DNA from: Rhizophagus clarus
Taxonomy: Eukaryota > Glomeromycota > Glomeromycetes > Glomerales > Glomeraceae
Direction: 5' to 3'
Length of the DNA stretch: 64,000 nucleotides
Assembly: GCA_015698045.1 (NCBI GenBank)
Contig: BLAL01000048.1
Coordinates: forward strand, 434,001-498,000
In this document: positions 33,279-45,090 of the stretch, one piece after another
Numbering within the stretch: the stretch's first letter is position 1
Layout of the letters: every line of letters starts with the position of its first letter
Position numbers and translations under genes: made by a program
The notes under the pieces: generated by a model
What the model was told of the DNA's origin: nothing
Database searches by the model: none
Seen by the model: only the letters and a program-made list of their open reading frames with translations

Positions 33279-34545
33279 CTTATATGACAATTCCCTCTGT
33301 TTTTGGTCTTTTCTTAAATTCGTTTTCTTGTCCTTCACACAAACCTTCTTCCTTTGGTAGTCTTGATGTGCAGTCACTGTTCACCAGATCGAATTCCCTA
33401 AGTTTATAGCCAGTTCGCTCCATTCTTCTCTTGGAATATCAAAAGCCACGAATTCTTCATATATAAACATATATATTATGTATATCCGTTATTTCGATTT
33501 CTTAGATCTTTTTTATTTCCTTTTCCTTCGTCTCGATTCTTCTCTTACTTCCATGGCTCGCAAAATTCATTGATTATTTCTTAACCAAGGTCCTTCGCCT
33601 TCTGTTTTATTTGGTTTATCTATCGGTTATCGCTCTTCTATCTCTTTATCGTTCCTAAAATTAGCGTGAATATAATGCCGTCCTTTTATCGTAACCAAGT
33701 TAGCAAACCTGAATTCCTATTTTTGAAAATATTTCATTATTATATTTCGATTTTTGGCTTGTAGTTGATTTCTTTAAAAAGTTGAAATTTATTTTCTTTA
33801 ATCTGTTTTGCGCTCATTGCGGTCGTGCACCATCTTAAACAAATTTTTGTTCATTGTCGCCAAACGTTATCCCTCTACTCCAGAGGTGGAAGCAAAATCA
33901 TCACGTTCCCTCAAATTTACGAAACCTTAACCTTTGTATATTTGCGTTATTTTTTTTTTTGTGGATATTTGTTAAGCAATCTAAACGGCTTGGCATATCG
34001 TAGATCGTTAGGCCATGTGTTACTTCTTCGATCTGGATTAACGGGTACTGTTATATTTACAATTTTTGTGCTTCCTGCAATCGATCACTACTTCTTTTGT
34101 TCCCGTCAATCTTTCCCATTTTAAATGTTTGCCACCTTAGATCTTTCCTCATTGTTCCAACTTCTTTTGTTGTTTTCTCAATTTTCTCATTTTTCTATAA
34201 TGTTATTCGTTCCTTTTGATTGAGCTCCGTTTCCTTAACGTAATGTCATTATTTTGCTGCGCCTCACGAAGCAAATTGCGAAGGTCCGAATTTTGCCTTC
34301 TTATCGAAGATCTGTCGTTTGAATATATTATAGCGACTGTTACTTTATATATCAGTTTTAAAGTCCTGCTTTCAGATTTGTTATAATTGCTAGTCGGTAG
34401 AAGCATTTATTAACTTTTTTATTTGGTTGACTAAAATTTTTATCTACCTTGCTACGTAGGAAACGTTCTATATTTCTGAAGTTACTTTTTAAGTTGTTGT
34501 TCAATTCTAATTGTAATACGTTCTTGAACTCTTTTTGCATTGGAT
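33279..34545 (-). pseudogene. Decayed coding region, unknown family
   Basis: The minus strand is purine-rich and full of short protein-like stretches in changing frames: 'NVLQLELNNNLKSNFRNIER' (34470-34530), 'SIRRQNSDLRNLLREAQ' (34240-34310), 'IHANFRNDKEIEER' (33640-33690), 'EFVAFDIPREEWSELAI' (33390-33450) and 'SRLPKEEGLCEGQENEF' (33310-33370). Composition (K, E, R, N, Q) and length of the stretches differ from random AT-rich DNA. There are many stops and shifts. I do not recognise the family; it may be an old transposon protein or a host gene. Confidence 0.4.
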
Positions 34546-34580
34546 ACGAGTCATACGATTTTATTTTTGTTATTTTGAAC

Positions 34581-35022
34581 AGGACCGGGAAAACTAATAA
34601 TAGAGGTCACCGGACAATAGTAAATTGGTGAGTTTACCCAAATTAAAAATATTTTGCATAAGTAATTGACTAAAAAATCTAACAATCCTACACAGGAATG
34701 TCTGAAGAATATAATGAACCATAAATTATTCTTGTAAAATTAATATTAACTGAGATCATTAAATTTTCCGAAAAAATTTTTATAATAATGCGAACCACTT
34801 TTAAAAAAATTTATTAATTATGCGAACCACCCTTTTGTGTTACACAGAATATATAAAAATTTAAATTGAGTGTATAAATGGCAAATTTAACTCTAACCTT
34901 AAGCAGTTATTGTTAGTCCACACATTTTGGCTTCATTAAAAATTGAATATATCAAAATTTTAATCAACTTTACTAGTGTGCCGGGTGCTACGGTGACCTC
35001 TATTATAAGATTTCCCGGTCCT
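34581..35022. mobile_element. MITE, 442 bp, with exact 8-bp target duplication
   Basis: Ends are AGGACCGGGAAAACTAATAA and, reversed, AGGACCGGGAAATCTTATAA; the match continues through ATAGAGGTCACCG, about 33 bp in all with few mismatches. TTTTGAAC lies at 34573-34580 and 35023-35030. The interior has two GCGAACCAC motifs. No coding frame is present. The 8-bp duplication fits hAT or a related superfamily. Confidence 0.85.
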
Positions 35023-35030
35023 TTTTGAAC

Positions 35031-36943
35031 ACATTTTATTATAACCTTTATTCATTTTTTTCTTTTTTTTTGTCCGTAAAATTTTCGAAAGAGTTGAATA
35101 TTATTCGTTCTAGGTACTTAGTCTTAAACACATATAACATATATTGTAACCTTTGGATAATATTTATCCTTCATCAATAAATGAAAGTTTATTAGGACTA
35201 CAATAATTATATAACAATTAATGCAGTGATATTCGATTAAACTATTGACTACATAATTTCAAAATTCTATGTTTATTAAATAATATAAAAATTATTCATT
35301 TGTTACAAAAAAGGTCCTAGATGTTAAGAGAATAAATATTATTTTTGATATTCACATCTTATACTTATTCATGAAAAATGAAGTTTTGCTTTATTCGGTT
35401 AATGAATTTGTTATATTAAAGAGAATTTTATAACTAATTTACTTTATCTTTTAAAAACTTGAAAACTACATAATTTTTTACATTAAAAAAATTACAAACG
35501 CCCATCTTAAAACGTAAAAATCTTTTCCAAATCCTGGAATAAATCATTACCATAATAAAATCCTTTTAATTACGATATATAGCATTACTTTGATATCTTT
35601 CAACATAACTTATTAATTCAATTTGAAAGTTCTTCCTATTTTTAAATTAAAACATAAAACTATCACTTGTAAACTTCATATATTACTTGCATCCCATTGA
35701 TATTGATGTTGATTATCTCCTCCTAATACAGTATTTGTATCACATTATATTTTTTCATGAATAAGAATTATTTTTATTTTAATTCTAACTAGAAAAATAG
35801 CTAATTTCATCTAATTATTGAACATCTCATTTTAAAAGTAATTCTAATAAAAGTCCTTTCATTTTAAATTGACAAATTTATCAAATTTAAATATACCTGG
35901 TTTAGCACAACTTCTTCAAGATAATAATTTGTAAAGTTTTATGTTAGTAGATTGTTTACAGGAATTACTAAAGAATTTGTAAAAGTTCGTGTTTATGCTT
36001 AGTTTAACTAAGTAATCTTGAATACAAAGAATTGATGTTCAGATTTTAATTATCCGTTTACAAGCTCGTGATCTTATTCATTGCAACATTAGTAATGAAT
36101 AATGATAATTTCGAATATGTTCATAAATATCTTAAATTTGTTAGTACTGTAAATAGATCTGAAAAATTGTGAAATGCAATGTAATCATTCACCTTTTAGT
36201 ATATCTTAATTTGTAACATCATCTTGTAAAGTAATAAACCACGAGATATATATTACCCGATTTTCGGCTTCTTATTAATGAGTTCTTTGACAGTATGACA
36301 GTAATTATGAAACTTAAAATCAATGACAATCTTATGACAAAACATGATTAAAACTTTTGATGTAGATATTTTGACCAATTATTTGTAGTTTATATGTATT
36401 TTGATTATAACATATCATATAATTCTGACTTTTTATGATTAAAGGAAAATAAGACAAATAAAATTGACATAATTCATTTTATTATGACTCATATGGAAAC
36501 AGCTAGATTCTTCTTTTGATGACTCAATAATTATAATATTGATGATATTGGGTAATAACATATACTTTATGAGTCATTGCAAATTTGAATTATTGAACTC
36601 ATAGTTTCAAATTAGAGTCATAGTTTCAGATCATGCATCATTGTGCTTAATTTTTATAATTTTTGAGTCATATATTTTTCATAAAGTATATAAGCTCTCT
36701 ATTTTTGGTTTTTATTTCAAAAATTTATCAAACTTTTTTATCAAAAATATCAAAAATTTATCAAACTTTTTTATCAAAAATATATATATATAAGATAAAA
36801 TAAAATAAAAATCAAGACTGATACACAATTGTTGATACTTTGCATTAAAGACAAAATACAATATAGAAAACTTTGGTAAGTTTCAGGTGTTTTTATAGCT
36901 GATCTTACTTAGTGTGCCTTTCCATGTTTGGTCTTAGATCTGT
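35031..36943. other. Intergenic, AT-rich, no gene seen
   Basis: No supported frame. A 34-bp tandem duplication (AAAATTTATCAAACTTTTTTATCAAAAATAT-like) lies at about 36718-36786. Confidence 0.45.
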
Positions 36944-37320
36944 GTAAATACCCCATCCCCTGCGAATCGAGATTCTGAGGACAGGGGTAGCATAGCGCCC
37001 AGAGACTACTAACTAGTATGTGGAGAGGTCAGGGGATGGTTACTTTTAGTAGGAGGGGGGTTCCTTAACCTTGTTCGAATGATAAGTACGACCACTATGA
37101 TTTCTGGCCAGGATTATAGGATCGGCAGAGTACATCATTTGATATGGAAATATCTACTAACACTTTTTTATGTATTCTATTTTTTAGATAACCAGCTATA
37201 AAAAAGGACGCAGATTGATCTGACTACGCCTCATTCTCTAAAATGTCAGCTGTGCCTTTCTACTAAAAACAAATTCAAGCCTGAAGATTTTTTGAGTTAG
37301 GACCTACAGTATTTAAACCT
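36944..37320 (+). other. GC-rich island, possible decayed SINE or RNA gene
   Basis: A sharply GC-richer island with a TAGCATAGCGC stretch (about 36987) and GTTCGAATGA (about 37071), which loosely resemble the A and B boxes of RNA polymerase III promoters about 85 bp apart, and a TATAAAAAAGG box near 37197. No tRNA cloverleaf or reading frame could be made from it. A SINE relic is the best guess. Confidence 0.3.
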
Positions 37321-38161
37321 GTAATTTATACTGATATGCATATAATACAATAGAATTTGCATTATATTTTTTAAATTATACATAAAAGATAAATCACTTA
37401 ATAAAATTTATATTACATTTATAATTTTTAAACCTGTGAATTATTATTATTCTTTAATGTTTTTTAAATTATAACTGATACACATAAACTTATAATTTTT
37501 AAATTCACTTAGCCTAAATTTTATGTAAATATTAAACCATTTAATAAAATATTACGTATTTTATAATTTTATTTAAATTTATAAAAGATTATATATATCA
37601 TTAATAAGATTTATATTGTATTTTATATTTTTTAAACTAGAATATGCGCTTTTTTAGGGGATTTCGTCCCCTATGATATATAAGCATACATGCTGCAATG
37701 GTATTAATATCTTGTTAATAATCGTTTTTAAGTAAAAAAGTGATATTAATATTTTTTGCTAGTCATTTTAGTAAAAAACGATATCTGATATTGATACTTT
37801 TTTTATTGATCGTTTTGATAAAAACATTTTGACATTTTTTTAACAATTATTTTTACTTAAAATCTCATCCGATAAATGAGTATCATTTTTATCAAAATGA
37901 TAAAAAATAATTAATTTTATTTGTTAAAAATGATTTTAGCTTTTTTTTTATTAAAATAACTTAATAAAAAGGTGGAGATTGTTTTTTTTTTATTAAAAAA
38001 TTACAAAAAATGCCAATGAAGGAATTTTTTTGCTACATTATTAATAAAAACATTTTTTTTAATTATCAAAGTAAATAATTAAAAAAAAAAATTAATTTAT
38101 CTTTTTTTAACATTTGTTTATTAAACCGGATAATAAAAAAATCAATTTAATTTTTTTTTAA
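37321..38161. repeat. AT-rich DNA grading into the A/T-tract satellite
   Basis: From about 37900 the sequence becomes the same kind of poly-A/poly-T alternation seen at 43480-50880 (ATTAAAAAAA...TTTTTTTATTAAA). A GGGGA-TTTCG-TCCCC hairpin lies at about 37658-37672. No gene is seen. Confidence 0.5.
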
Positions 38162-39353
38162 GGGTTTAAAATTTGTGCGCACCCGCGCATGTGCGCACCC
38201 CCACGTGATTTATTAATTTTATAAAATTTGATTGGCAGTTAAGCATACCAATCAATAATTTAATTTTATTTGCTGATTTTTTACACACGATCATATTACA
38301 CATCTCTTTTTTTCGTATTTTACACTTTCTTTTTTTAAAGCTTCGCTTAACAATAAACCTTAAAAATTTAACCCTTCTCCCTATCTTTTTTCGGTATTTT
38401 TCTAGCTTTAACTTTGAAAATGGTAAGTTTAAGTGTTAATATGTAGCTTTTTGACGTATTTTATTTCTTTAATTAACTGTTGTTCTTCATTTTCTTGTAG
38501 ATATTTTAAAGCTCGGCTGTTAGTGGTAGTCTTTAACACATTTACTTAAACCTGGTTGCTTTTTCTTATTGGGCGCGTCTTTCTTTTTAGGCGCGTCTTT
38601 CTACTTCTCAAGGGTATTCAATATGAAAAGGGAGATCAGCTCCTTTCGTTATAGGCTTAGGTACAGGTTTCTACACATTACTTAAGGTATTATTATGTTC
38701 TCTTTTCTTGTTTTTGTTCGTTCTTTCATTCTTTATTGCTAATTCTGATTTCTTTTCGGGTATGATTTTCTACTTCTTCTGTAGGATTAGGTATGGCTTT
38801 TTGCTCCTCCTGTAAGTGTTTTTATGTTTTTCTTTTTTTTTTATTTTCGTTCTTTATGCTTTTATTTTTTTTGCGCTAATTTTGGTTTCCTTTTAGGTGC
38901 AACCTTCCACGTCGCCTGTAGAATTAAGTGCAGCTTTCTACTTTATTTGACGTAAGTTTTCTTCTTTATTTTTTATTTTCTATTCATTTTTTCATTCATT
39001 CTTCGTTGCTGATTTTGATTTTCTCCCTCTTGTAACTTAGGTACAGCTTTCCACTCTCTTATAGGTACAGTATTTATACTTTTCTTTTTTGTTTTAGTTC
39101 TTTTATTTATTTTTTGTTACTAACTTCGGGTTTTCTTTTTAAATATAGTTTTTTAAACCACTGGACACTTACTTCACTATCTTGATTCTTGAATAATCAT
39201 GCGTAAAAGCGCCAGAAAATACTATTAAACTCGTCTCCATTTTCTTTTTTTATTTTAATCTTTTAGCAACTTTTATTCTTCAGTTGATAGGTCAATATTT
39301 TTAGATGATTTTAAATTAGTTTTGTAAATGTAGAAAATATCAATTACTGTAAT
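38162..39353 (+). repeat. Left terminal inverted repeat of the MULE
   Basis: Begins GGGTTTAAAATTTGTGCGCA and holds a GTGCGCACCCGCGCATGTGC palindrome, then an ATG followed at once by GTAAGT (38420-38428). Further in are T-rich intron-like units of 78-89 bp (38423-38500, 38812-38896, 38952-39040) with GTAAG starts, CTAAT/CTGAT branch-like sites and TAG ends. Confidence 0.85.
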
Positions 39354-39528
39354 GTTCTATATGTAATGTTCTATATGGTAAAGAACGAATTTGTCTTAAT
39401 AATTAATTCAATTTAAATGATTTAATAAAATAAATTACAGTGTCATTTAAATGAAGTTGAGCCAAAAATATCTTTATTATACGATTAAAAAATATAATAA
39501 TAGGTTGATGCCAACATTGCGCTAACTG

Positions 39529-42041
39529 TTATTTTTTGCCTTTACTACGATTTGGATTATTTATGCACGTATTTGAGTAATGCCCAACTTCGCCACAAAT
39601 TTTGCAGTGGCGTTTATTTTTGCTAGAAATTTCAGTAACACTTTTAATCCTTTTCGTTCCTTTTGGTCTTCCTTTTTTAGGTCTTTTCATGGGATTTTGA
39701 AGATGCAAAAAACTACAATCATTTTCTTCATCATTTTCGCTAGATTCAACATCCAAATTAAAATCTGATTCACTATTTCTACTATCATTATTCTCCAAAT
39801 TTCCATTTTCATCAAGATATTCTTTAAAAATCTCAAAAATTCGTGTATCGCATTTTTCAACCGCTTTAAGAGTAACTTTTTTTGCCATTCCCATTACTCT
39901 TCCATAAAAAATTCTTTTATCTAAATTTGATTTACTTGTTTGATCCCATTTATCAACATTATTTTGAATCATAGCTGTTAAATATGGAACTTCTTGATTT
40001 TCAGGCTGTTTTAGTAATTCTGTATTCTGAAATTTAGCAGCATACACAAAAGGTTCGTTTTTTCCATTTAATTCAGGATTCTTGTACCACCGTTTTCTAA
40101 ATAGTCGAATATGAAATGTTGCTGCATGTGTATGCATCATAAGACTAAAATAATGACGGCAAACAATGCCTCTTGTAATTGTTGCTAAACATGAACACAA
40201 ATGTGCCGAATTGTTCATCAAAAGGATAAAATGCTTGAATTTTTGAGTATTTTGGACCGAGACTCCCCAAACTTCTTTAATTTCTTCTTGGTTAACATGA
40301 TTAAAAATTGACTTAATACATGCTTTACGTTCATCAGGTAAATCTTCTAAAAATCCTGTAGTATTTATTTCCTTAAATTTGATTATTTTAAGATATAAAA
40401 ATCTTAGCCATACTCTTTAATTTATAACGAAATAAAGAAGTTAAGAATTTTTTCATACCTGTTCAAATATATTAAACTGATTTAATTCAAACTGTTCACA
40501 TTTATAATACACACTTTGATTTATTTCTTGAACTTGAAGGTTATATAATGGGTCCGTTAAATAATTTTTAATAATTGTTTCAACTGCAGGAAAAAGAAAA
40601 TTTGCAGTTTGTAAATCAACTACACAAGGAATAACTGATTTCCAAAATGCATATTCTTTTTGTCGTTCTTCTTCTTGATGACGGCGATTTATTGTCTTAT
40701 TAAGTTGAACTAATGAAGTATTAGAATTAATGAGTTCTTTTTTCAGAACTGCATTTAAACCTTCTACTCGCGAAGTTGTTTGTGTTGCTGCAGTAAAAAT
40801 TGTTGAGGTATAACAAAATGCCCAGTAAGTTTTGGATTTATACAAATTATTCAAATAATTAGAAATCTGCTCATATTTCTCAACTAATTCATAAAATAAG
40901 CGCTCAAATCTTTCTTGACTTAAACTATTTCTAGCATTATAAAATTCATTTAAAAATTGTGAATAATTTTCGCCCAAAGGTCCAGAAAGATTTTTATGCA
41001 GATTTTGATTAATATGGTATATGCAGTGCATTGCATAACAGCCTTTATAAACTTTAATACATGCAGCATCCACGGCAGGATCCGAATCAGTCATAAAAAC
41101 CAATGGAATTAATCCTCCATTTATATTTTTATTTTGTCTTTTACCACCTGTGGCAAGTAAAGTACATTCAAGAATCCATATATGTGTATCAGCTGTTTCG
41201 TCATCAACAAGTGCTTGACATACTAAACGTGAACAATTATAATTATCAATAGCAACAAATAGTGATAACGCCATATTGTATCTATTTGTTTTGTAAGTTA
41301 TATCGTTAATTATAACATCATGATATTGTATCCAAAGCTCTATTTGATTAGGACTCATCCAAAATAATCTTCTCAACACTTTTGCTTCATCAAAATCAAC
41401 AAAAATTTGCCATCTAGTATCATTTTCCTTTAATTCAATAAGGTATTCATAAAGTTTTGATGCATCATTACTTAAATCTTTAGCTGATGGTCGATATTTT
41501 TGTATCTCACTGCGAAGAATATCAGATCGAATTTTTTGTTCAGGATATTTTTCTTCAAGATAAATTCTTTGTTGTGTTGTGGAAAGATGAACATGTTTTG
41601 TTAAAAATTCAATATCCTTTAGCATTTCTTCTGACATCATTACTTCATTCTCATAATTTACAAGCTGACAATTAAGTTCATGACAATGATCATTAGAAAT
41701 AGTAGTAACATATACATATTGATTGATATTATCCTTTTCCGGTCTTGATAAATTAATATGTGCTTTACAACCCATCTGAATTGATTTATTAATTTTTTTT
41801 TGGATTTTTCTTTATTTGTTTGCAACTCAGTTAACGGTTCCCTAGGTTTGCCAGCATGTTGACAAATAATTGTCAATTTTCGATATTCACCTTCTGCGTT
41901 ACGTTCAGAACGGTTGAAACGTGTTTGGAAGCCTTGAATATTACACCATTTTTGAACATATTCAATAGCAGTATCCCATGTAACAAAATATTGGCCAATA
42001 TGAAGTTGCTGTTGTTCATTAGAACTTGTAGAACTTGCCAT
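39529..42041 (-). CDS. MULE transposase (FAR1/MULE/SWIM domains)
   Basis: Minus strand, exons 42041-40459 and 40371-39529, with an 87-bp intron (GTATGA...TTTAAG). It cuts and joins the element ends. From the ATG 'MASSTSSNEQQ' come a FAR1-type DNA-binding region with the 'GCKAHI' and 'NDHCHE' zinc ligands, the DDE core ('DVIINDITYKTNRY', 'VFMTDSDPAVDAA', 'CIYHINQNLHKNL'), a SWIM zinc finger ('CSCLATITRGIVCRHYF'), an AT-hook-like 'RPKKGRPKGTKR' and a C-terminal CCHC knuckle ('CKICGEVGHYSNTC'). About 808 residues, normal for the family. One frame change lies at a run of nine T (41793-41801), which may be a real mutation or a sequencing error; otherwise the gene looks intact. An upstream in-frame ATG exists at 42077. 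The right TIR probably supplies its promoter and leader. Confidence 0.85.
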
Positions 42042-42297
42042 TTCTGTATACAAAATTAGAGTATGGATAACGCGCACGATGTAAAAACAAATAAAACAAA
42101 ATTGTTGGTTCGATGTAAAAATTTTTTTTTCCTTAAAAAATCAATGATCAACAACATACATAACGTTTTTAACAAATAGATTCGTTTACAAAATGATACT
42201 ACATAATTTAATCATTTTATTCTCTATATACAAATCTACTTTATCATTTTTTATTGAATTTATTAAAGAAAACCCTATTCTTTACAGTGTAAAAAAA

Positions 42298-43476
42298 ATT
42301 ACAGTAATTATTTCTACATTTACGAAACTAATTTAAAACCTTGACCTATCAACTGAAGAATAAAAGTTGCTAAAAGATTAAAATGAAAAAAGAAAATGGA
42401 GACGAGTTTAATAGTATTTTCTGGCGCTTTTACGCATGATTATTCAAGAATCAAGATAGTGAAGTAAGTGTCCAGTGGTTTAAAAAACTATATTTAAAAA
42501 GAAAACCCGAAGTTAGTAACAAAAAATAAATAAAAGAACTAAAACAAAAAAGAAAAGTATAAATACTGTACCTATAAGAGAGTGGAAAGCTGTACCTAAG
42601 TTACAAGAGGGAGAAAATCAAAATCAGCAACGAAGAATGAATGAAAAAATGAATAGAAAATAAAAAATAAAGAAGAAAACTTACGTCAAATAAAGTAGAA
42701 AGCTGCACTTAATTCCACAGGCGACGTGGAAGGTTGCACCTAAAAGGAAACCAAAATTAGCGCAAAAAAAATAAAAGCATAAAGAACGAAAATAAAAAAA
42801 AAAAGAAAAACATAAAAACACTTACAGGAGGAGCAAAAAGCCATACCTAATCCTACAGAAGAAGTAGAAAATCATACCCGAAAAGAAATCAGAATTAGCA
42901 ATAAAGAATGAAAGAACAAACAAAAACAAGAAAGGAGAACATAATAATACCTTAAGTAATGTGTAGAAACCTGTACCTAAGCCTATAATGAAAGGAGCCG
43001 ATCTCCCCTTTTTATATTGAATACCCTTGAGAAGTAGAAAAACGCGCCTAAAAAGAAAGACGCGCCCAATAAGAAAAAGCAACCAGGTTTAAGTAAATGT
43101 GTTAAAGACTACCACTAACAGCCGAGCTTTAAAATATCTACAAGAAAATGAAGAACAACAGTTAATTAAAGAAATAAAATACGTCAAAAAGCTACATATT
43201 AACACTTAAACTTACCATTTTCAAAGTTAAAGCTAGAAAAATACCGAAAAAAGATAAGGAGAAGGGTTAAATTTTTAAGGTTTATTGTTAAGCGAAGCTT
43301 TAAAAAAAGAAAGTGTAAAATACGAAAAAAAGAGATGTGTAATATGATCGTGTGTAAAAAATCAGCAAATAAAATTAAATTATTGATTGGTATGCTTAAC
43401 TGCCAATCAAATTTTATAAAATTAATAAATCACGTGGGGGTGCGCACATGCGCGGGTGCGCACAAATTTTAAACCC
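42298..43476 (-). repeat. Right terminal inverted repeat of the MULE
   Basis: Reverse complement of 38162-39353 with few differences. Read on the minus strand it leads straight into the transposase, so its ATG-GTAAGT and intron-like units would form the 5' leader of the transposase mRNA. Confidence 0.85.
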
Positions 43477-43485
43477 TTTTTTTAA

Positions 43486-44500
43486 TGGCCTATTAAATCT
43501 CAAACTGGATAACCAAGAAAAATTGTTGTCTTTTATATCTTTTAAACTAACTAATGCTTAATCAAAAAATATTTTAATGGTTTATTATCAAATAATTGAA
43601 AAATTTTATTTATTTATTTTTTTTTAATGATTATTAATAATTTATTTTTTGTTTTTTAATCAAATAATTAAAAAAAAAAATAATTTAACAATTTATTTAT
43701 TAAACCAGATAGTCAAAAAAAAAAAAAAAAGATTTTTAACGATTTTTTAAACCTATTAATGAAAATATTATTATTTTTTTTAATAGTTTTTATACAAATA
43801 AAAGCAATTTTTTTCATTTTAAAATGATTAATAAATCAATCATTTTTTTCATTTTATTAAAACAATTAACCGTTTTTTCCATTAAAATGATTAATAAAAA
43901 AAAATCGTTGTTTTAATAAAAAGAACTGAACCTATTTTTAACATTTTAATATTATTTTGATAAAAAAAAGGTTAACAATTTTCAGCATTTTTCTTTGATT
44001 TGTTTTGATAAAAAAAATGTTTTTTTATTAAACGACTTAGAAAAAAACGGTTTTCATATTAAATGACAGAAAAAAATGGCCAAATTCATTTTTTTATTAG
44101 ACGACCAATAAAAAATTGGTTTTTTTAAAACAATTAATACCATGAAAATTGTACTTTGGTCTGGAATAATTGCAAATGAAAAATGAGAATTCTGGTGATA
44201 TAAGTAATGGATTATTGAAGCATGCTCCAAATATGTTAATGGAGAAAGAAATGGCAAATGCTGTTGCATATTTGTTTTATGCGTGATCATCATGTTAAAG
44301 CGATTAATAAAAAAAAAGTTGGTTTTTTTTGTTAAAACGATTAAAAAAAAGTCATTTTTTTAAAACAATTAAATAAAAAAAATGATTAATAAAAAAAAAT
44401 CATTTTTTTTTATTAAACTGATTAAAAAAAATCATTTTTTTGTCATTTTTTAAGTGTTTAATTTGAAAAAAATGGCCCGAAGTTAAAAAAACGTTTTTTT
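43486..44500. repeat. A/T-tract satellite, left part, with unique-like segment
   Basis: Units of the form ATTAATAAAAAAAATCATTTTTTT alternate head to tail but are diverged. At about 44010-44350 a less simple segment ('GTTAATGGAGAAA', 'GGCAAATGC', 'GTTTTATGCGTG', 'ATGTTAAAGCGATTAATAA') has a partner at 48770-49060. Confidence 0.7.
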
Positions 44501-45090
44501 GGCATTTTTTTTTTAAATTAAACTCTTTAAAAAATGCTAACTTTTGAAAAATTAAACGCCTAAAAGAAACACATTTTAGCGTTCTTTAACAGAACTCATT
44601 TTTTTTTAATTTAAACGCTTAACACTTAAAAGAAAGCGGTTTTTTTTTAAAAAATAAAAAAAAAAATTAAACGTCTTAAATATTTTAGCATTTTTTTTTA
44701 AAAAAAATCAAATGCTTTTAAAAAACGCATTTTTTTTAGCATTTTTTTTTAAATTAAACGCTTAAAAAATGTAATTTAACGTTTTGTTTTAAATTAAACG
44801 CTTAAAAAAAAAATTAAACGCTTAAAAAAAGCATTTTTTTTTAATTTAACGCTTAAAAAAAGTGTTTTTTTAATTAAACGGTTAATAAAAGTGCTTTTTT
44901 TAATTATAAGCCTAAAAAAGGCATTTTTTTAATTATAAGCCTAAAAAAGGCATTTTTTTAATTATAAGCCTAAAAAAGGCATTTTTTTAATTATAAGCCT
45001 AAAAAAATGTTTTTTTTTAATTATACGTTTAAAAAAGCATTTTTTTTAATTATACGTTTAAAAAAGCATTTTTTTTAATTATACGTTTAA
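44501..45090. repeat. Diverged 30-bp units at the left edge of the array
   Basis: From 44900 on, four units GGCATTTTTTTAATTATAAGCCTAAAAAA are followed by three to four of GCATTTTTTTTAATTATACGTTTAAAAAA type. They are successive variants of the 30-bp unit that fills the main array. Before 44900 the units are looser (AAAAAATG(C/T)...AATTAAACGCTT). Confidence 0.75.

Larger units (their letters stand above)
38162..43476 (-). mobile_element. Mutator-like (MULE) DNA transposon, young
   Basis: 5315 bp long, with terminal inverted repeats of about 1.19 kb (38162-39353 and 42298-43476), a single transposase gene on the minus strand and an exact 9-bp target duplication. The two arms differ at few positions over their outer kilobase, so the insertion is recent. 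It sits inside the A/T-tract satellite, which resumes directly at its right end. Confidence 0.9.
38153..43485. repeat. 9-bp target-site duplication of the MULE
   Basis: TTTTTTTAA lies at 38153-38161 and 43477-43485, directly outside GGGTTTAAAATTTG and its reverse complement. Nine bases is the usual duplication length for Mutator-like elements. The low complexity of the site weakens the evidence a little. Confidence 0.75.

Noticed and set aside
33825-34124. 99-residue plus-strand frame
   Set aside because: Lies antisense to the decayed minus-strand coding region and looks like its shadow.
37060-37085. Possible tRNA gene from the GTTCGAATGA motif
   Set aside because: No acceptor stem or anticodon arm could be formed around it.
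42822-43082. 86-residue minus-strand frame in the MULE right TIR
   Set aside because: Composed of TIR sequence with intron-like units; no matching protein features.
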